A program made the translations under genes and the position numbers. The notes beneath the pieces were generated by a model. It saw only the letters and a program-made list of their open reading frames with translations. It ran no database searches and was not told the origin of the DNA. Below, in pieces: positions 1-8,211 of a stretch of 64,000 bases of DNA. Numbering within the stretch: position 1 is the first letter of the stretch; every line of letters begins with the position of its first letter. Origin of the DNA: Nocardia sp. CDC159 (GTDB lineage Bacteria; Actinomycetota; Actinomycetes; Mycobacteriales; Mycobacteriaceae); NCBI RefSeq assembly GCF_023740735.1, contig NZ_JAMRXH010000001.1, positions 730,039-794,038 on the forward strand, in the 5' to 3' direction.

Positions 1-333
1 GTGTCGGCCGTGATCGCTTTCCACTCGCGCGATCCCGGCCAGGGTGGTCCAGCCCAGATGGCACGATGGTCGCGCCTGCGCCAGCAGCACCGTCGCATAG
101 CCGTATGCCCGCAGCGCCCGCGCTGGAATACCGTGCTGGCGCGCCCGGATCCGCGCCCACTCATCCAGCGGATCGGCCTTGTGGTCGACTCTGTCCAGCC
201 GGATCACCGGCACCGGACCATCGGCGCCGGGTGGGGCGGACGCGGGGGTCCGCGGGGTCTCCCCGCCGCATGCCGCGGTTGCCATCAGCACCAGCAGCAC
301 CAAGCCGCCGGTGTGATACACATGTCTCGCCAT
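1..333 (-). CDS. Lytic murein transglycosylase lipoprotein, 5' part (runs off left edge)
   Basis: Reading the minus strand from an ATG at 333 gives 111 open codons that continue past the window edge. Residues 1-25 form a lipoprotein-type signal (short basic start, Leu/Val-rich core, Cys25 in ATAAC). Residues from about 60 (DEWARIRARQHGIPARALRAY, then CHLGWTTLARI and VESDHGR near the edge) match the start of the SLT-like lytic transglycosylase domain common in mycolic-acid actinobacteria; the Glu in VESDHG would be the catalytic acid of this fold. Such enzymes cleave peptidoglycan glycan strands outside the cell. The gene begins 37 bp after the stop of the upstream membrane-protein gene on the same strand, so the two are probably co-transcribed. 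The C-terminal part is missing only because the window ends. Confidence 0.75.
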   Translation of the reverse strand, partial: MARHVYHTGGLVLLVLMATAACGGETPRTPASAPPGADGPVPVIRLDRVDHKADPLDEWARIRARQHGIPARALRAYGYATVLLAQARPSCHLGWTTLAGIARVESDHGRH

Positions 334-370
334 CTCGAATCCCGCTGTCGCAGCGAGCTTCAGCCTTCGA

Positions 371-1156
371 TCAAGCGCACGCGCGAGTGGTCGGCGCGGG
401 CGGCTTGGTCGTCGTGGTGGGCGACTGCCGCGAAGTGCCGGTCGGTGGGTGCGCGATCGACGGCTGCGCCGACGGCGTCACCGACTTCTTCGCGGCTCCG
501 GTCGGGGCGGCGCAGGTGCTCGTCATCGATGTGGTGGTCGGCGTCGTCCTCGTGGTCGACGGGGCCGTCGAGGCGGGTGCCGACGTCGTCCTCGTGGCAG
601 ACGGGGCCGTCGAGCGAGTGGTGGTCACCGTCTCGGTCGGCGGGGCAACCACCGTCACCGTGGTGGTCACGGGATCCCCGGCAGGTCGAGCGGTCGCCTG
701 CACCGAGAAACTCGCGCTGGCGCTGGCACTCATACTGAACGAGAAACTGGGACCGCCCGGCGCGGCGAGGACGTCCGGGGAAACGTTCGGTACGCCGGTG
801 GGCTCGGCCGCGACGGTCGGTTCCCCGGCCTCGATCGGCTGCCCCGCATCTTCGACCGCCGCGATCGGTTCGCCGATGCCACCACCGCTCGGCATCCCAT
901 CCTCAGGCACCGGCACGTCCCTCGGCATCTCCGGGTCCGCGGCGATGTCGCCGGCCCGAATATCGGTGGATATCCCTGCCGCACTCGGTGATTCGTACTC
1001 CCCCGACGTGGCCATGACCGCACCCTGCCGATCACTGCGCGTAGCCCCCGCGCCGATCACGACGGCCACGACAAGACCGATCACCACCGCGGTACCCGCC
1101 GCATGGGGAAGGTGTCGCCGCAGATCGCGGCCGGATGTGTTGTCGAGCGATTCCAC
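371..1156 (-). CDS. Membrane-anchored protein with Ser/Thr/Pro-rich extracellular tail
   Basis: No family recognised. From a GTG at 1156 the product is 261 residues: a short cytoplasmic start, one strongly hydrophobic segment (about residues 20-37, GTAVVIGLVVAVVIGAG), then an acidic, Pro/Gly-rich linker and a C-terminal third made almost only of Thr, Ser, Pro and Ala. This is the layout of a single-pass wall-spanning protein. The frame stays open up to 1294, but the extra N-terminus is Arg-rich and unlike a protein start, while AGAAGAAAG lies about 8 bases before the GTG; the start is therefore likely but not certain. It precedes the transglycosylase lipoprotein gene by 37 bp and may act with it at the envelope. 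The repetitive tail inflates open frames on the other strand. Confidence 0.55.
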   Translation of the reverse strand: MESLDNTSGRDLRRHLPHAAGTAVVIGLVVAVVIGAGATRSDRQGAVMATSGEYESPSAAGISTDIRAGDIAADPEMPRDVPVPEDGMPSGGGIGEPIAAVEDAGQPIEAGEPTVAAEPTGVPNVSPDVLAAPGGPSFSFSMSASASASFSVQATARPAGDPVTTTVTVVAPPTETVTTTRSTAPSATRTTSAPASTAPSTTRTTPTTTSMTSTCAAPTGAAKKSVTPSAQPSIAHPPTGTSRQSPTTTTKPPAPTTRACA

Positions 1157-1501
1157 CAGCAGTTGCTTTCTTCTCCGTATCGAGCCGTTGCGGATACCGG
1201 AGGGGGACTGTGCAGGACGGACGACCAGCCCGCAAATCCCCGCACCGGGCCGCAGCACGGCCCGAACAGACCGAGCGACCAGACAGCGAACCAAGCGCTA
1301 CGGCCACGATGCCGGCGTGAACTCTTCGATCACCCAAACAGCAAGCATCCAGCGACCTCGGCCGCATCACCCGGGGGGCGGGACCGTTCCCACCCACCCA
1401 CGAGTTCGAAACCCTTTTCCCGACAACCTTTTTCGACCGACCGACGCCAGCGCTCGACCACTCGACCGGACCGGGGGTGACACAATTTGTGCCGGTCCCC
1501 G

Positions 1502-2677
1502 CTACGAGACTGCGGTCACCCGCCGCATGTTGGCACGAACCGACGCGATATCCGGATACCCGTTGACGGCCATCAGCAGGTCGGCCTCGGCCAGCATCAT
1601 GCGCAACACGTGCTCGACTCCCGATGCGCCGCCCAGTGCCAGTCCGTACACATACGGCCTGCCGACGCCGACCATGGTCGCGCCGAGTCCGAGCGCCTTG
1701 ATCAGGTCGGTGCCCGACCGCACACCGGAGTCGAACAGCACCGGTACCCGGCCGTCGCACGCCTCGACGATGCCGGGCAGGCATTCGAGGGTGCTGAGCC
1801 CGCCATTGGCTTGGCGCCCACCGTGATTGGAGCAGTAGATGCCGTCGACACCGTGATCGATCGCACGGCGGGCGTCGTCGGGATGACAGATGCCCTTGAG
1901 CACGAGCGGCAGATCGGTCAGCGCGCGCAGCCATTCCAGATCGGACCAGGACAGGGAATTGCCGAACATCGGAGCCCAGACCGGCACGACATCGCGCGGG
2001 TCGTCGGAGTCGACCAGGGTCCGGAACACCGGGTCGCTGGTGTAGTTCCTCAGCACGTGCCCGCGCAGTTGCGGGAAGTTGCCGGTGGCCAGATCGCGGG
2101 GACGCCAGCCGGTGATCCAGGCGTCCAGCGTGACCGCGATGGCCCGATATCCCGCCCGCTCGGCGCGGCCGACCAGGCTCGCCGCGACGTCCCGATTCTT
2201 GGGGGTGTAGAGCTGGAAGAAGGCAGGGGTGTCGCCGGTGTGGGCGATCACCTCTTCGAGCGGATCCTCCATCAGGGTGGAGAACATCGCTGGCACACCG
2301 GTTTTCGCGGCCGCCCGCGCGACGGCGATATCCCCGTGGTGGTCCTCGGGCACCAGTCCGATGACCCCGACCGGCGCCATGAACAGCGGGCTTGCGTAGG
2401 TGTGCCCGAACAGCTCCACCGTCAGATCGCGCTGGGTCGCCCCCGCCAGCATGCGCGGTACCAGCCCCCACTCGGCGAATGCCTCGACATTGCGCCGCTG
2501 GGTGAACTCATCACCCGCACCGCCACCGATGAACGACTGCAACGAGGCGGGCAGCGCGGCCACGGCCTTGGCCTCCAGCTCCGCGTAGGCCATCGGAAAC
2601 TCGGGCGGATTACCGCTGAGCGCCTGCAGGTAGATCCCATTCTGATAGTCGGCGAAAGGCACGGACCCTCCCATCAT
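1502..2677 (-). CDS. Lactate 2-monooxygenase-type FMN alpha-hydroxy-acid oxidase
   Basis: A 391-residue protein of the FMN-dependent alpha-hydroxy-acid dehydrogenase family, closest in my reading to mycobacterial lactate 2-monooxygenase, which converts L-lactate and O2 to acetate, CO2 and water. It has the usual length and the TIM-barrel landmarks: FIGGGAGDE near residue 50, Lys261 in LKGICHPDDA, and the catalytic His285 with Arg288 in SNHGGRQANGG, followed by the phosphate-binding segment LFDSGVRSGTDLIKALGLGA. A cytosolic enzyme is expected, since there is no signal peptide. It stands alone, separated from the HxlR gene by about 260 bp, so no pathway can be read from the neighbours. Assignment to the family is sure; lactate as the substrate is inferred from overall similarity. 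Confidence 0.88.
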   Translation of the reverse strand: MMGGSVPFADYQNGIYLQALSGNPPEFPMAYAELEAKAVAALPASLQSFIGGGAGDEFTQRRNVEAFAEWGLVPRMLAGATQRDLTVELFGHTYASPLFMAPVGVIGLVPEDHHGDIAVARAAAKTGVPAMFSTLMEDPLEEVIAHTGDTPAFFQLYTPKNRDVAASLVGRAERAGYRAIAVTLDAWITGWRPRDLATGNFPQLRGHVLRNYTSDPVFRTLVDSDDPRDVVPVWAPMFGNSLSWSDLEWLRALTDLPLVLKGICHPDDARRAIDHGVDGIYCSNHGGRQANGGLSTLECLPGIVEACDGRVPVLFDSGVRSGTDLIKALGLGATMVGVGRPYVYGLALGGASGVEHVLRMMLAEADLLMAVNGYPDIASVRANMRRVTAVS

Positions 2678-2940
2678 CGATGACGCGAGAACGCTGCGGA
2701 TCCCTCACAGTCCGAAACAGCCGAAAGTAGCGCCGAACACAACCCGGGTGAACACCGGCTAGAACAGAAGTCTGGGCAACAGAATATCCCGCCAGTTCAC
2801 CACTCCGCTGTAGGCGCCGGGGGCGAGGAAGGTGGCGTAGCGCGAAACCAGCAGGATCATCGAATACAGGGCGACGTACCGGTGTGCGCGAATCGTGAAG
2901 CCGCCGTGATCTTGGCGGCGCAAGCGACTCTCAGTCGATA

Positions 2941-3297
2941 TCAGCCGAGGGGGCCAGCGGCCGTGCCGACGGTGGCGCGGGGCAGGTCTCGTTCGGCCCA
3001 TTCGGCCATCGTGGCCAGCACCACGTCCAGGCGACGACCGGCGGGAGTGAGTTCGTATTCCACCCGCGGTGGGATCTCCGCGTAGGCGGTGCGGATCACC
3101 AGGCCGGTCTCCTGGAAGCGCTGCAGGCGCGAGGACAGGGTCTTCGGGCTGATGCCCGGCAGCGCGGCGCGCAGCTGGGTGAACCGTTTGGGGCCGGTCA
3201 GCAGTTCGCGCACGATCAGGGTGGCCCACGGGCCATCGAGCACGGTCAGGAACCGCGCGATCGGGCACTCCGGTAATTCGTGGTCGACGTCACTCAC
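2941..3297 (-). CDS. HxlR-family winged-helix transcription regulator
   Basis: A 118-residue HxlR regulator. It has the family hallmarks: a Cys near the start (CPIARFLTVLDGPW), the sequence LIVRELLTGPKRFTQLRAALPGISPKTLSSRLQRF forming helix-turn-helix positions about 30-63, and the wing with YELTPAGRRL near residue 85. Proteins of this family bind DNA as dimers and often sense reactive aldehydes, quinones or oxidants through the N-terminal Cys. It is divergently placed from the SnoaL-like gene at 3387, with a 90-bp gap carrying an inverted repeat that could be its operator. It most likely controls that gene and itself. An overlapping longer open frame (2759-3268) is a shadow. Confidence 0.88.
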   Translation of the reverse strand: MSDVDHELPECPIARFLTVLDGPWATLIVRELLTGPKRFTQLRAALPGISPKTLSSRLQRFQETGLVIRTAYAEIPPRVEYELTPAGRRLDVVLATMAEWAERDLPRATVGTAAGPLG

Positions 3298-3307
3298 CGC
3301 GGCTCCA

Positions 3308-3346
3308 ATAGTTCATTTGAAGTAACTGATTCCCAAAGGGAACTAT
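3308..3346. promoter_or_regulatory. Inverted repeat, likely HxlR operator
   Basis: ATAGTTC at 3308-3314 and GAACTAT at 3340-3346 are perfect 7-bp arms separated by 25 bp, with a second AGTT/AACT pair inside. The repeat fills the AT-rich space between the divergent HxlR and SnoaL-like genes, where a repressor site is expected. Sequence symmetry only; no binding is shown. Confidence 0.5.
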
Positions 3347-3386
3347 AGCGGTCACGCCCCTACCGGCAAATCCGAAGGAGAAGATC

Positions 3387-3860
3387 ATGACCGATACCGT
3401 GACCGTCGACATCGACCCGCGGGCCAATACCTCGCGCGAGATGGCCCGCACGGCCGCGACCGCCGCGCTGCGGGTCGCCAACCGCAACTACGAGCTCTAC
3501 GACACCGGCGATGTCGCGGGCGTCGACGAGGTCTTCGCCGTCGACCTCGTCGATCACAACCCCGTGCCCGGGGCGGCCAGCGCGATCGAGGGCATGCGGT
3601 ATCTCATCGCGGAGGTCCGCGACGGATTCACCGATACCGAGCACCGGATCCTGTTCCAGGCCGAGCTGCCCGACGGCTGGGTGATCAACCACTGGCAGAT
3701 GACCGCCCGCCACACCGGCGACGCATTCGGAGTGAGCGCCACCGGAAAGCCCGTGGCGTTCAACGGAACCGACATCGTCCGCGTCGTCGGCGGCAGGATC
3801 ACCGAGATCTACCACGTCGAGGAGCTTCTCCAGATGACCCGGCAGCTCACCACCGCCTGA
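3387..3860 (+). CDS. SnoaL-like (NTF2-fold) ester cyclase family protein
   Basis: A 157-residue NTF2-fold protein of the SnoaL-like 'ester cyclase' family. Visible features are the helix NRNYELYDTGDVAGVDEVFAVDLVDHNP (about 32-59), the segment GMRYLIAEVRDGFTDTEHRI and the closing strand VVGGRITEIYHVEELLQM. The gene has a good AAGGAG before the ATG. It lies divergent from an HxlR regulator, a common arrangement for small detoxification or stress enzymes. Despite the family name, it is far from the polyketide cluster at 30-64 kb and need not act on a polyketide; no substrate can be given. Confidence 0.8.
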   Translation: MTDTVTVDIDPRANTSREMARTAATAALRVANRNYELYDTGDVAGVDEVFAVDLVDHNPVPGAASAIEGMRYLIAEVRDGFTDTEHRILFQAELPDGWVINHWQMTARHTGDAFGVSATGKPVAFNGTDIVRVVGGRITEIYHVEELLQMTRQLTTA

Positions 3861-3934
3861 CCCGAACTCGACCGGCCGGGTGCGGTCCCTCGCGCGACCG
3901 CCCCCGGCCCTGTCCCCCGACGATCTCAGGAGCT

Positions 3935-4079
3935 GTCAGGAAAACCCGTACCGCCCAACTGATCCACGTCTTCGATGCCTACTGCGGCTGGTGCTATGGA
4001 TTCACCCCGCGGCCGCGTCGCGCCGTGGCCGAAAGACCACATCTGCACACCATGGGAGCCCAGCTCGACCTCCACCTCG
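3935..4079 (+). pseudogene. Remnant of a DsbA-family thioredoxin-like protein
   Basis: A frame opening at GTC 3935, just after an AGGAG-like site, reads HVFDAYCGWCYGFTP at about residues 10-24. This is the N-terminus of DsbA-family (FrnE/isomerase-type) proteins with its CxxC redox motif. After this the sequence stops resembling the family and runs into the end of the convergent enoyl-CoA hydratase gene. No ATG, GTG or TTG is available at the expected start. It looks like the 5' end of a deleted gene, with the rest lost, perhaps by recombination at the hydratase gene border. Confidence 0.5.
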
Positions 4080-5051
4080 CTACGACACTCGCGATGACCG
4101 CAGTGATTCGGTCACCGGCGTCCCCGCGATGAGGGCGGCCAGGTATTTGTCGGCGAAGTCCTCGACGCCGCCGCCCTGCTCGAGGTGTTGGCGGACCAGG
4201 GCGAGGTAGGCGGTGATCGCGTGCTGGGTGTCGGTGCGGCTGGCGAGGGAAAGTAGTTGTGCGCGTTCGTATTCCAGGCCTCGACCGATCGACTGGCTGC
4301 CGTATCGGTATACCGCGTGTTTGATGGCCTTGACGGCGGCCGGTGAGCGGGTCGCCAGGCGGGCGGCGATCCCCTGCGCCTCTTCGAGCAGCGCCTCGGG
4401 GGCCACGACCCGGTGGACCAGGCCGCAGGCCGCGGCCTGTGCCGGGGTCAGCGGACGTCCCTCCAAGGCGAGTTCGACCGTGCGCCCGGCGCCGATCGCG
4501 CGCGTGAGCAGCTGCGTGCCGCCCCCGCCGGGTACGAGTCCGAGCAGCACTTCGGGCTGACCGATCCCGTGCGGCCCCTCGGCCATCAGGCGGATATCGC
4601 AGGCCAGCGCGAGTTCACAGCCGCCGCCGAGGGCCATGCCGCCGATCGCGGCCACACATACCAGGTCGGAATCTCGCATCCGCTCGGTCAATCTGTGGAA
4701 ACGCAGCAGGGTGACGATGCCGGCGGCCGGGGTCCGCTCGAGCAACCGCCGCATCGCCCGGCCCCGGTTCACCGCACGAACCAGGCTCGCCCCCCAGCGG
4801 GTGAGCATCGGGCCGACGGTGACGCCGACGCGCCGCGCGCCCTCGAGGATTTCCGCGACGTCGTAGTGACTGACGAATGCCCCGGGCACCGCGCTGGTCA
4901 GCACGACGGCGCGAATCGCCGGATCGGCCTCGGCCTCATCGAGCAAAGCGTCGAGTTCGTCGACGAGTGCGCTGGTGAGGAAGTTGAAGGGCGGATTGTT
5001 CATCGCGGCGGTGACGACCGCGCCGTCACGGTGGATGTCGAGCAGTGCCAT
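4080..5051 (-). CDS. Enoyl-CoA hydratase/isomerase family protein
   Basis: A 323-residue crotonase-fold protein. The oxyanion-hole segments are recognisable: SAVPGAFVSHYD (about 53-64) and AAIGGMALGGGCELALACDIRLMAE (about 134-158), then GQPEVLLGLVPGGGGTQLLTR. It is longer than a typical hydratase (about 260), with an insert between the two oxyanion segments (around residues 70-125) and an extended C-terminal helix. The exact reaction, hydration or isomerisation of an acyl-CoA, cannot be told. The TetR gene lies 107 bp upstream on the same strand, so the TetR protein probably controls this enzyme. Start is the ATG at 5051, behind a GGGAGG-like site. Confidence 0.85.
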   Translation of the reverse strand: MALLDIHRDGAVVTAAMNNPPFNFLTSALVDELDALLDEAEADPAIRAVVLTSAVPGAFVSHYDVAEILEGARRVGVTVGPMLTRWGASLVRAVNRGRAMRRLLERTPAAGIVTLLRFHRLTERMRDSDLVCVAAIGGMALGGGCELALACDIRLMAEGPHGIGQPEVLLGLVPGGGGTQLLTRAIGAGRTVELALEGRPLTPAQAAACGLVHRVVAPEALLEEAQGIAARLATRSPAAVKAIKHAVYRYGSQSIGRGLEYERAQLLSLASRTDTQHAITAYLALVRQHLEQGGGVEDFADKYLAALIAGTPVTESLRSSRVS

Positions 5052-5077
5052 CGGCTGACCTCCCGTTCAGGACAGGT

Positions 5078-5102
5078 GAGACAGATTTCGTATCCGTGTC
5101 TC
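5078..5102. promoter_or_regulatory. Candidate TetR operator half-sites before the hydratase gene
   Basis: GAGACA at 5078-5083 and TGTCTC at 5097-5102 are perfect 6-bp inverted arms spaced by 13 bp, in the 107-bp gap between the TetR gene and the enoyl-CoA hydratase start. The position suits an operator; the symmetry does not extend into the spacer, so confidence is low. Confidence 0.35.
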
Positions 5103-5158
5103 GAGATGAAGGTAGCATCCGGTAATGCAGGTGAACAAGCGTCACGGTTATGGGTAGC

Positions 5159-5824
5159 TCACCAGCGGCCGTCGAGAAGCATCGGGGCCAGATAGGTCCG
5201 GGCGAATTCGCGCGCCTGTTCGGCGGTGTCGAGCGGGATCGACGTGTGCTCGCCGAGGATGAACGACAGCGTGATTCGAATGTGCAGCTCGGCGACCGTG
5301 CGCAGATGCTGCTCGCGCTCTTCGGATATCGGTGTGTCCCCGGCCAATTCGCGCCGCCACACCGCCACGCAGAATTCGCGCACCAGATCCAGCAGCGGGC
5401 CGGAGTGGGTGGTCAGGGCGGGGAGCACGGATTCGGGTTCGGTTTCCAGCAGCCTGCGCAGCACCCGATGCCCCCGCAGGAATTCCATGGTGTGGGCGGC
5501 GCTTTCGGCGATCCGGTCGGCGACGGTCGGTTGCGCCGACACCGCGGCGGTGCTGTCGGCCAGATACTTGCGCACCTCCGCCAGCACGACCGCGTCCAGC
5601 AGTGCCTGCCGCGTTGGAAACTTCCGATACACCGTCGCGCGGCCCAGCCGGGCGCGCCGGGCCACGTCGTCCATCGTGCAGCGCCGCCACCCCACCACCG
5701 CCATCTGCTCGTAGGCGGCGGCCACGATCCGGGCCGTGACCTCATCGCCGTCCCCGAGGTGGCGAACCAATTCGGCATCGGGCGCGACCAGAGCGGTCAG
5801 CGCATTCACCACGGCCTCGGTCAC
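5159..5824 (-). CDS. TetR-family transcription regulator
   Basis: A 221-residue TetR protein. The N-terminal helix-turn-helix is clear at about residues 30-77 (AAYEQMAVVGWRRCTMDDVARRA, then GRATVYRKFPTRQALLDAV). The C-terminal part is a typical all-helical ligand domain of unknown ligand. It is upstream of and in line with the enoyl-CoA hydratase gene, suggesting acyl-CoA or fatty-acid sensing, which is inference only. Confidence 0.9.
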   Translation of the reverse strand: MTEAVVNALTALVAPDAELVRHLGDGDEVTARIVAAAYEQMAVVGWRRCTMDDVARRARLGRATVYRKFPTRQALLDAVVLAEVRKYLADSTAAVSAQPTVADRIAESAAHTMEFLRGHRVLRRLLETEPESVLPALTTHSGPLLDLVREFCVAVWRRELAGDTPISEEREQHLRTVAELHIRITLSFILGEHTSIPLDTAEQAREFARTYLAPMLLDGRW

Positions 5825-6059
5825 GGGCTCTCCCCCTGTCAGCGCTCGGCATACGCTCGAAACAAATCGGCACTCATCGTCTCACGAACAAGAGCCGCGC
5901 CCGTAAATATTCGCCGCGCGCAATCCGCGGCGAATCCACGCGGAGAAGTCATCCACGCAGCTCAGCGGCATCGCCGGAACGTAAAGTGACACGGGTCATA
6001 CTCCAGCAAATGCCTGGCAATTAACCCTTATGGCGTGGGCTCACCTCCGCCAGGAAGGA

Positions 6060-6809
6060 ATGATCGTGAAGGTCCTACTCCCCCTACCGGATACCGATTT
6101 CGACGTCACCGAGGTCGCGGTCCCCTGGCACATCCTGACCACCGCCGGACACCGGGTCGTATTCGCGACCGAACACCGCGGGACGTGGCCCGCCGCCGAT
6201 CCCCTGCTGTTGACCGGCGTACTCTTCGGCCGACTCGGCGCGAAACCCGAGGCCAAAAAACTCTATCGCCGCCTGCAACTCAGTAGCGAGTTCGCCGACA
6301 CCATCGCGTGGGAGGACATCGATCCCATCGAATACGACGGACTCCTCCTGCCCGGCGGACACGCCTCCGGTGTTCGCCAATACCTCGAATCCACTGTCCT
6401 GCAACAGAGGATCGCCGCCTTCTGGCAACTGCACCGCCCCGTCGGCGCGATCTGCCACGGCGTGGTCCTGCTGGCCCGCGCCATCGACCCCGGCACCGGC
6501 CACAGCGTCCTGCACGACCGCAAGACAACCTGTCTCCCGAAATACCTCGAACGAACCGGCTATTTCCTCACCGCCTGGCGGCGCGGCCGCTACTACCGCA
6601 CCTACCCCGCGTACGTCGAAGACGAGGTCCGCACCGCCCTCGCCGACGACAGCCAATTCGTCCGCGGCAAACCCGTCCTGACCCGGCACGGCACCGCCAC
6701 CGACCACACCGGAGCCTTCATCGTCCGGGACCGCAACTATCTGTCCGCCCGATGGCCCGGCGACGCATACCTGTTCGCTCAACACTTCGAGGCGATGCTC
6801 ACCGCCTGA
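6060..6809 (+). CDS. DJ-1/PfpI-family type 1 glutamine amidotransferase-like protein
   Basis: From the ATG at 6060, which has an AGGAAGGA site just upstream, the product is 249 residues (the frame also offers an ATG at 6030 with no such site). It has the DJ-1/PfpI nucleophile elbow GAICHGVV with Cys132-His133 and the LLLPGGHASG loop at about 96-104. It resembles the larger, 'type 1 glutamine amidotransferase domain' members with an inserted helical region around residues 55-85. Family members are glyoxalases, chaperones or proteases; none can be chosen from sequence. A second, shorter DJ-1-fold gene follows at 6922. Confidence 0.8.
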   Translation: MIVKVLLPLPDTDFDVTEVAVPWHILTTAGHRVVFATEHRGTWPAADPLLLTGVLFGRLGAKPEAKKLYRRLQLSSEFADTIAWEDIDPIEYDGLLLPGGHASGVRQYLESTVLQQRIAAFWQLHRPVGAICHGVVLLARAIDPGTGHSVLHDRKTTCLPKYLERTGYFLTAWRRGRYYRTYPAYVEDEVRTALADDSQFVRGKPVLTRHGTATDHTGAFIVRDRNYLSARWPGDAYLFAQHFEAMLTA

Positions 6810-6921
6810 TCCGCGGGCCGGCGGCACGGCCCGGGCGGCGGAAGGGTTCACTTCGCGCCGCTGGCCTATGCTCGTCCCGGAGCCGTGGTCGTGGACGTGG
6901 GTCGTGCGAAAGGAGCAGGGC

Positions 6922-7527
6922 GTGACACGGTACGGTCTGCTGATCTTCGACGATGTCGAGGAGCTCGACTTCGTCGGCCCGTGGGAGGTGTTCACCTCGT
7001 CGGCGGCGGTGCGCGACGGGGCCGACAGCGCCGTGCTGATCGCCGAGCGATCCGATCCGGTGCGCTGCGTCCGCGGCATGCGGGTGCTACCCGATCACAC
7101 CCTCGACGACCACCCGCCGCTGGACGTGCTGCTGGTGCCGGGCGGCAAAGGCGTCAAGCGAGAGCTCGGCAACTCCGCGACCCTGGAGTGGATCGCCAGG
7201 ACCGCTGCGGCGGCCGAGTGGATCACCAGCGTCTGCACCGGCGTGCAGCTGCTGTGCGAGGCGGGTCCGGCCCGCGGCCATCGCGTCGCCACGCATCACA
7301 TGTTCGAGGAGTCCGTGCGCGCCAGGGGCGATGTCACGCTGGTCTCGGACGCCCGGTATGTCATCGAGGGGAATCTCGCTACCAGCCAAGGGGTTTCGGC
7401 GGGCATCGATATGGCGCTGTGGCTGGTGGGGCAGCTACACGGCCGCGACCACGCCCGCGAGGTGATGCGCTACATGCAGTACGAGCCCGCCCCGCCGTAC
7501 CAGGCCGACGAGCCGGGCGTCCGCTGA
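6922..7527 (+). CDS. DJ-1/PfpI-family protein (isonitrile hydratase-like)
   Basis: A 201-residue DJ-1/PfpI protein starting at GTG 6922, seven bases after AAGGAG; an upstream in-frame ATG at 6868 lacks a binding site. The start YGLLIFDDVEELDFVGPWEVF and the elbow SVCTGVQLL with Cys105 are typical of the isonitrile hydratase-like or AraC-associated (GATase1) subgroup. LLVPGGKG at about 70-77 forms the active-site loop. It follows the larger PfpI gene by 112 bp on the same strand and may be co-transcribed. The substrate is unknown. Confidence 0.82.
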   Translation: MTRYGLLIFDDVEELDFVGPWEVFTSSAAVRDGADSAVLIAERSDPVRCVRGMRVLPDHTLDDHPPLDVLLVPGGKGVKRELGNSATLEWIARTAAAAEWITSVCTGVQLLCEAGPARGHRVATHHMFEESVRARGDVTLVSDARYVIEGNLATSQGVSAGIDMALWLVGQLHGRDHAREVMRYMQYEPAPPYQADEPGVR

Positions 7528-7552
7528 GCGCCCGAAGCCGTGCACGTCGCCG

Positions 7553-7942
7553 TCAGCCTCGGTCGGCTTCGGGGGTGACCCCGAGCTGTCGCGCGTGCTC
7601 CCAGGTCAGGGTGGTCGGGTCCGCGACCGGGTTGGCGGTGATCGTGAACGTCCCCCGTTGCGGCGCGACGTTCGGATCGTCGGGATTGGTCAGCTGCTGG
7701 ACGAAACTTACTGTGCGACAGTCGAATCGCAGTTCGTGTCGCACCGCCCTGCCGTTCCAATCGGCCGACGGCAAGGAGATGAAGTCGATCTCGAACTCGT
7801 CGTGACCGAAGTCGCCGCGGCCGATGACGTAGGTGCCGTAATGGTTTTCACCTTCGGACAGGATCGCGTACAGCCCGTTGTCATAGAACAGCAGCGTCGC
7901 GTCCGGAAAAGGCTTGGGACCGTACAAATCCCGATACCGCAA
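7553..7942 (-). CDS. Hypothetical protein, possibly 5'-truncated
   Basis: About 129 codons; no family recognised. The sequence is rich in Asp, Phe and Tyr and shows strand-like segments (ATLLFYDNGLYAILSEGENHYG, RHELRFDCRTVSFVQQL). The frame is closed by a TGA two codons upstream of the only available early start, a TTG without a convincing ribosome-binding site, so the coding region may have lost its beginning or may use this weak start. It is convergent with the DJ-1 gene. The protein-like amino-acid composition supports it being, or having been, a gene. Confidence 0.5.
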   Translation of the reverse strand: MRYRDLYGPKPFPDATLLFYDNGLYAILSEGENHYGTYVIGRGDFGHDEFEIDFISLPSADWNGRAVRHELRFDCRTVSFVQQLTNPDDPNVAPQRGTFTITANPVADPTTLTWEHARQLGVTPEADRG

Positions 7943-8211
7943 GCATCAGCTTCGTCGGCGCACCGAAGAAGACCGTAATCGAGGCCCGCATTCGCACCCG
8001 CCTTTGCCCCACTCCTGCCTACCCGTCCGGCAAGCGTAGTCCGACAGCCCGACTCACCGGCTGTTACCCCGCCCGCGGATGACGACATGCGGGATCGAGT
8101 CCCGGGCGTCTTCAATCACTTTCGCCGCGTCCGGTTGTAGCATCGGACCCTGCGATCCAAGGCGCGGGCGTCACGAACCAGGTGAGTGGAATCTACTCAG
8201 GAGAATGCACT

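Noticed and set aside
66..1826. Long plus-strand open frame (586 codons) over the left end
   Set aside because: It is a high-GC shadow of the minus-strand membrane-protein and lactate monooxygenase genes, with no binding site and composition unlike a real protein.
3387..3860. SnoaL-like gene at 3387 as a polyketide cyclase of the cluster
   Set aside because: It lies 27 kb from the cluster, is paired with an HxlR regulator, and belongs to the general NTF2-fold group with many roles.
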